This document shows, piece by piece, positions 59,818 through 64,000 of a DNA stretch of 64,000 bases. Position 1 is the first letter of the stretch, and each line of letters opens with the position of its first letter. The DNA is taken from NCBI RefSeq assembly GCF_900996235.1, contig NZ_CAAJGM010000206.1, positions 1 through 64,000 on the forward strand, read 5' to 3'. Made by a program: the position numbers and the translations under genes. Source of the DNA: Paraburkholderia sp. BCC1885 (GTDB lineage: Bacteria > Pseudomonadota > Gammaproteobacteria > Burkholderiales > Burkholderiaceae). The notes below the pieces were generated by a model. It saw only the letters and a program-made list of their open reading frames with translations. It was not told where the DNA came from and did no database searches.

Positions 59818-61025
59818 CGCTTTCAAGGACCCTGAGCGGATCTCGAGCCGCTCCTGCGTCGGGCCGTCTGTTTTTGTCGTTGCTCGAGCGGATTCGCGTC
59901 GGACACCTGGTGCTCATCACGCCCGACGGTCAGCCGCGCGTGTTCGGCGATCCGCATGCGTCGCCTGGCGCACGTCTCGAGTTACGCGACTGGCGTGCGT
60001 GCGGCGCGATCCTGCGTAAGGGCGACATCGGTTTCGCCGATGCCTGGCGCGCCTTCTGGGTCGACACGCCCGACCTCGCCGCGTTGCTGCGCGTGGCGAT
60101 CCGCAATGAACGCGCTTTGCAACGCACGGTGTATGGCGGCTGGCTCGCGCAACTCTGGTACGGGTTGCGTCATCGTCTGCGCCGCAACACGCGTTCGGGC
60201 AGCCGCCGCAACATTCACGCGCATTACGACATTGGCAATGCTTTTTACGGGCGCTGGCTGGATCCGAGTTTTACCTATTCGAGCGCGGTATTCGATGGCA
60301 AATTCGACACCTCGCTCGAAGCGGCGCAGCACGCGAAATATCAGCGCATCATCGACACGCTCGGCCTGCGCGCCGGCATGCGAATTCTGGAGATCGGCTG
60401 CGGGTGGGGTGGTTTTGCGATCTACGCAGCGCGTCAGGGCATCCACGTGCATGGCGTCACCATTTCGTTGCCCCAGCTCGAATTAGCCCAGCAGCGTGTG
60501 CACGAACAGCGCCTCACCGGTCTTATCAAGCTCGAACTGCGCGACTATCGCACGCTGACCGGCCGGTACGACGGCATCGTTTCCATCGAGATGTTCGAGG
60601 CGGTGGGGGAGAAATTCTGGTCTACTTACTTTCATATTCTGCGTGAGCGGCTCGCGCCCGGAGCTCGCGCGCTGGTGCAGACCATCGCGATCGACGATTC
60701 GCATTTCGCCGCCTATCGCGCTACCAGCGACTTCATCCGCGAGTTTATTTTCCCCGGCGGCATGTTGCCGAGTCCGGAGCGTTTCATCGCGGTGGCAAAG
60801 CGCGCGAAGCTGGCGGGGCGCGTTTCGTTGGCGTTCGGCCGTGACTATGCGGAGACGCTGCGTCGTTGGCGCAGTGCCTTCGAATCGCAACTCGACGCGA
60901 TTCGCGCCCAGGGCTTCGATGAAACCTTCATACGCACCTGGCGTCTGTATCTCGCGTATTGCGAGGCCGGTTTCGACGAAGGCCGCACCGACGTGATGCA
61001 ATTCGTGCTTGCCGCGAGCCACTGA
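59814..61025 (+). CDS. cfa: Cyclopropane-fatty-acyl-phospholipid synthase-like methyltransferase
   Basis: The 403-aa protein has an N-terminal domain and a SAM-dependent methyltransferase core with motif I MRILEIGCGWGGFAIYAARQG, preceded by HYDIGNAFYGRWLDPSFTYSSAVF, which is typical of Cfa enzymes. They transfer a methylene group to double bonds of membrane lipids. The start overlaps the DUF1365 stop (ATGA). Because the partners include an FAD oxidoreductase, the product might be a more complex lipid (for example a methylated or furan fatty acid) rather than a simple cyclopropane; this is inference. The gene symbol is by family only. Confidence 0.9.
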   Translation: MTLSRTLSGSRAAPASGRLFLSLLERIRVGHLVLITPDGQPRVFGDPHASPGARLELRDWRACGAILRKGDIGFADAWRAFWVDTPDLAALLRVAIRNERALQRTVYGGWLAQLWYGLRHRLRRNTRSGSRRNIHAHYDIGNAFYGRWLDPSFTYSSAVFDGKFDTSLEAAQHAKYQRIIDTLGLRAGMRILEIGCGWGGFAIYAARQGIHVHGVTISLPQLELAQQRVHEQRLTGLIKLELRDYRTLTGRYDGIVSIEMFEAVGEKFWSTYFHILRERLAPGARALVQTIAIDDSHFAAYRATSDFIREFIFPGGMLPSPERFIAVAKRAKLAGRVSLAFGRDYAETLRRWRSAFESQLDAIRAQGFDETFIRTWRLYLAYCEAGFDEGRTDVMQFVLAASH

Positions 61026-61026
61026 G

Positions 61027-61539
61027 ATGCGGGCCGTTGCCGCACTGATGGTGCTGTTGTGGGCCGTGTCGGCGCATGCGGACTGGCGTGACGACGTGCA
61101 ATCTGCGCGGCTCGTCGGTGAGGGCGATTTCAGCGTGTTCGGCTTCAGGCTGTATCGCGCGCAGTTGTGGAGCGAACGCGTGCCGCTTGACTACCACGCG
61201 CGTTTCGCGCTGCATCTGACCTACGCGCGCAGCATCAAGGGCAAGCGCCTTGCGGATACCGGCATCGATGAAATCAGGCGCCAGGCTGCAGCGCCGATTG
61301 CATCCGATACGCTCGAACGTTGGCACGACGAGATGCTACAGGTGTTCGGCGACGTCGAACCCGGCGACGAGTTGAGCGCCGTGTTTTTGCCGGGCAGGGG
61401 CGTGCGGTTTTATTCCGGCGAACGGGAGACAGGCGAATTCGACGATCCGGTATTCGCGCGGGCATTTTTTGGCATCTGGCTCGATCCGTCGACGCGCGCG
61501 CCGTCGTTGCGCAAGCATTTGCTCGGTGAGGACGATTGA
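61027..61539 (+). CDS. Chalcone-isomerase-like periplasmic protein
   Basis: The 170-aa protein has a signal peptide (MRAVAALMVLLWAVSAHADW) and the chalcone-isomerase-like pattern GEGDFSVFGFRLYRAQLWSE, LHLTYARSIKGKRLADTGIDEIRR, and FFGIWLDPSTRAPSLRKHLLG. Bacterial members lack flavonoid substrates and may bind fatty acids. It starts 1 nt after the cfa stop and completes the operon. Its last 130 bp overlap the 3' end of the convergent esterase gene. Confidence 0.85.
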   Translation: MRAVAALMVLLWAVSAHADWRDDVQSARLVGEGDFSVFGFRLYRAQLWSERVPLDYHARFALHLTYARSIKGKRLADTGIDEIRRQAAAPIASDTLERWHDEMLQVFGDVEPGDELSAVFLPGRGVRFYSGERETGEFDDPVFARAFFGIWLDPSTRAPSLRKHLLGEDD

Positions 61540-62531
61540 GCGAGTGCCGCGTCAGTCTTTACCGGACGCAGCGGATAAACATTGCTGGGAGCCGCTGCGG
61601 CTGTCTGCGAGTCGTCATGATGTTGTTCCGCCTCGCGTGCGGCCGCGCTCGAATCGATGAACCGCGCGCTATCTGCCAACACCGGCGCGAAGACACGCAA
61701 CGGCGCGGCGAGCGCCGCAACCAGCAACGCGTGCCCCACTAACGGATAGTGCTTCACTTCCACGCTGTCGCCAGCCGCCCGCAGCTTTGCGGCGAGCCGG
61801 TCGGTGTTGCCGGGGTCGACGGTGGTGTCGCGCTTGCCGGCGGCGAGGAACATCGGCGGTTCGTCGCCGCTTACGAAGTTGATCGGTTGGCTCGCCGCGC
61901 GCAGCGGGGCCGGAAACACTTCCTTTAAAACCGGGTCGGTGAGCGGTAAAAAGTCATACGGTCCCGCCAAGCCGATTACGCCGCACAGGTCACGCTTACT
62001 CATTTGCTGTGCGCCGAGGTAATGCCCATCAGTGGCGAGCAGGACGGCAATGTGGGCGCCGGCGGAATGTCCCATGAGAAAGATGCGCGATGGATCGCCG
62101 TCGAATTCAGCGGCGTGGTCGCGAGCCCAGCGTACCGCGGCGGCGGCGTCGTCCATAAAGGCGGGGAATGGCGCGTCCGGCCAGGTTCGATAATCGGGCA
62201 ACACGGCGACGAAGCCGCGTGAAGCCAGCGCCTCGCCCGCGAACAGATAATCGCCGCGATTGCCGTTCTGCCAGCTCCCGCCATAGAAGAACACCACCAC
62301 AGGTCGGCCGTGCGAAGCCGCCGGTGTCGCCACGTGATCGGGTTCGTACACATCGAGTTTCTGGCGGGCGTCGGGGCCATACGGAATGGCGGTGCTGGCG
62401 CGGAACGTGCGATGCGGCACGCTGGCGTTGAGCAGCGCCGTACCGCTGCAGCCGCCCAGCGTGGCGAGCGTCAGCCCGAAGCCGAGCGCGGCGGTCAAGG
62501 TAAGCAGGCGTCGAGGCATAGAGGATTGCAT
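61410..62531 (-). CDS. Lipoprotein alpha/beta-hydrolase (carboxylesterase type)
   Basis: The 373-aa product, taken from the ATG at 62531 (62519 is the alternative), has a lipoprotein signal with lipobox LGGC (TLATLGGCSG). The hydrolase core shows VFFYGGSWQNGNRGDY (oxyanion region), GHSAGAH (nucleophile serine) and the histidine in LVGHALL. It is like outer- or inner-membrane-bound esterases of the BD-FAE/HSL group. After the core, about 85 residues of low-complexity Ala/Ser-rich sequence run antisense to the chalcone-isomerase-like gene, which suggests that the natural stop has been lost. Confidence 0.75.
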   Translation of the reverse strand: MQSSMPRRLLTLTAALGFGLTLATLGGCSGTALLNASVPHRTFRASTAIPYGPDARQKLDVYEPDHVATPAASHGRPVVVFFYGGSWQNGNRGDYLFAGEALASRGFVAVLPDYRTWPDAPFPAFMDDAAAAVRWARDHAAEFDGDPSRIFLMGHSAGAHIAVLLATDGHYLGAQQMSKRDLCGVIGLAGPYDFLPLTDPVLKEVFPAPLRAASQPINFVSGDEPPMFLAAGKRDTTVDPGNTDRLAAKLRAAGDSVEVKHYPLVGHALLVAALAAPLRVFAPVLADSARFIDSSAAAREAEQHHDDSQTAAAAPSNVYPLRPVKTDAALAQSSSPSKCLRNDGARVDGSSQMPKNARANTGSSNSPVSRSPE

Positions 62532-62624
62532 CAGTCGATAGGGTGGGCTCGTGCTATTTACGCACGGCACGCGTCGACGGATGCAGGCGGGCGCTTGCGT
62601 GTCACATTCCGCATCTCTTCTGCT

Positions 62625-63929
62625 TCAGAATGAAAGCCCCGCGGTTTGCAGCAACAGCACGCCATTCAACGCCAGCACGGCACCTGCACCGGCGACGGCG
62701 GCGATATTCGTCAGGCGGCGGTTGCGGTACGCGCCCATCAGATCGGCGCGTGAAGTGAACCAGACCAGCGCGATCATCGGCATCGGCAGTGCAATGCTCA
62801 GGACCACCTGGCTCATCACCAGCGCACGGGTGGCGTCGACGCCCCAGGCGACCACGGCGAACGCAGGCGCCATGGTGATCAGGCGGCGTGCGCCGACCGG
62901 AATGCGAAAGCCCACGAAGCCCTGCATGATCATCTGCCCGGCCATGGTGCCCACCACTGAACTGGAAACGCCGGACGCGATCAGCGCGGCAAGGAACAAT
63001 CCGGCTGCGGCGGGGCCGAGCAGCGGCGTCAGCGTATGCCACGCCGTTTCGATGCTGGCGATATCCGGATGACCTTGATGGAAAGCGCCGGAGGCCATGA
63101 CCACCATCGCCATATTGATCAGGCCGGCGACACCGAGCGCGGCGATCACCTCGATGTTGGAAAACTTCAGCAGTTTGGCCCGTTCGCGCTCGTTATGCGG
63201 CGTGACGCGGCTTTGCGTGAGGCCAGAATGCAGGAACAGGACATGCGGCATCACGGTCGCGCCGATGATGCCCACGGAAAGGGTCAATGCATTGCTATCC
63301 GGGATGCTCGGCTTGACGGTGTGCAGCAAAACCGCGGACCAATGCACCGGCGCGATCAGCAATTCGGCCAGATACGAAAGGCCGATCACGCCCACCAGCG
63401 CCGCTATCACCAGTTCCAGCGGGCGAAAGCCTTTCTTCTCGAACTGTAGGAGTCCATATGTAACGGCGCCGGTGACGAGCATGCTCGCCAGCACGGGCAA
63501 ATGCAGCAGCAACGATACGCCGATCGCGCCGCCGACGAATTCGGCGAGATCCGTCGCCATTGCGGCGATTTCGCTCAAGCCCCACATCGCATACACATAA
63601 CGACGCGGCAGCGAAGCGCGGCACAGCTCTGCGAGATTGCGTCCGGTGACGAGGCCGAGCTTGGCGGATAACGACTGAAACAGCATGGCGACGACATTCG
63701 CGACGGCCACCACCCACAACAGCGTATAGCCGTAACCGGCGCCCGCCTGGATGTTGGTCGCGAAGTTGCCCGGGTCCATGTAAGCGATCGACGCAACGAC
63801 CGCCGGTCCCGCAAACGACAACATCACGCGCGCGCCGCGGCGGCGCCCGGCGAGTGCCTCGCGCACATGGAAACACGTCTGCTCGGTGAGCGTGGGCGGC
63901 GCAACCGCCTGACTCATGGCTTCGTTCAT
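62625..63929 (-). CDS. mntH: Nramp-family Mn2+/Fe2+ transporter
   Basis: The 434-aa protein is a proton-coupled divalent metal importer with about 11 helices. The metal-binding motifs are present: DPGN in SIAYMDPGNFATNIQAG (helix 1) and MPH in GATVMPHVLFLHSGL (helix 6). GGAGAGG precedes the ATG. I do not see a MntR or Fur box in the 70 bp of upstream sequence available. The upstream neighbour is outside the window. Confidence 0.95.
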   Translation of the reverse strand: MNEAMSQAVAPPTLTEQTCFHVREALAGRRRGARVMLSFAGPAVVASIAYMDPGNFATNIQAGAGYGYTLLWVVAVANVVAMLFQSLSAKLGLVTGRNLAELCRASLPRRYVYAMWGLSEIAAMATDLAEFVGGAIGVSLLLHLPVLASMLVTGAVTYGLLQFEKKGFRPLELVIAALVGVIGLSYLAELLIAPVHWSAVLLHTVKPSIPDSNALTLSVGIIGATVMPHVLFLHSGLTQSRVTPHNERERAKLLKFSNIEVIAALGVAGLINMAMVVMASGAFHQGHPDIASIETAWHTLTPLLGPAAAGLFLAALIASGVSSSVVGTMAGQMIMQGFVGFRIPVGARRLITMAPAFAVVAWGVDATRALVMSQVVLSIALPMPMIALVWFTSRADLMGAYRNRRLTNIAAVAGAGAVLALNGVLLLQTAGLSF

Positions 63930-64000
63930 GACCTCTCCTGTGTGTCGTCAAGCCGGGTCGAGTTGCTGCGCGGAAGAGGGCCGGACAACGGGACAGCGGG

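Overview
The window looks like chromosomal DNA of a Paraburkholderia or Burkholderia-type betaproteobacterium. The grounds are the high-GC coding style, a fused glucokinase/HexR gene next to pgl and zwf, a Burkholderia-type porin, the hemL-ribD-ribE cluster, the serS/tRNA-Ser arrangement, and a long inverted repeat carrying a TTTCTTTGCCGCCGCAAAG core that I associate with Burkholderiales intergenic regions. Species was not determined.

Layout. (1) 1-9.1 kb is mobile DNA: an IS110-family transposase, a filamentous-phage-type replication initiator (gene II/X family), a DUF3631 helicase-like ATPase coupled to a small gene, an unknown gene, a tyrosine integrase, and an IS630-like N-terminal fragment just outside it. 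CCGCTAC repeats surround the replication gene. (2) 9.7-14 kb holds an Aer-like PAS chemoreceptor, a small unknown gene, and a divergent AraC regulator/NmrA-like oxidoreductase pair. (3) 14.5-22.3 kb is chromosomal: riboflavin genes, hemL, a GntR regulator with an oxalate/formate-type antiporter, a PUA/EVE-like protein and a Bcr/CflA exporter. (4) 22.3-37.3 kb is a carbohydrate block: glk-hexR, pgl and zwf read left; a sugar ABC transporter (gtsABCD) reads right from a shared control region whose perfect palindrome overlaps both core promoters and is a strong HexR operator candidate. A second leftward cluster encodes a sugar MFS transporter, a GH31 glycosidase and a porin. (5) 37.4-49.3 kb is housekeeping: TRIC channel, Smr protein, trxB, ftsK, lolA, rarA, serS and tRNA-Ser(CGA). 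A hexanucleotide tandem repeat, a candidate toxin-antitoxin pair and an NCS1 permease lie among them.

(6) 49.3-57.0 kb is an accessory island directly 3' of tRNA-Ser(CGA). It holds an orphan Hcp (type VI secretion) gene translationally coupled to two unknown genes (a predicted membrane protein and a glycine-rich protein), a decaying prophage early region (S24-like protein, a replication-type gene with an in-frame stop, several frameshifted genes, an Arc-type repressor with a candidate operator), and a nucleotidyltransferase gene coupled to a 59-codon gene. No integrase remains. (7) 57.0-64 kb is chromosomal: a four-gene coupled operon (FAD oxidoreductase, DUF1365, cyclopropane-fatty-acid-synthase-like methyltransferase, chalcone-isomerase-like protein), a lipoprotein esterase whose 3' end overlaps the operon antisense, and mntH.

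The parts most worth follow-up are the Hcp-linked cassette, the nucleotidyltransferase/59-codon pair, the HicA-like/HTH pair with a cysteine insertion, and the symmetric HexR promoter. All functional calls rest on reading the translated sequences; no database search was run.
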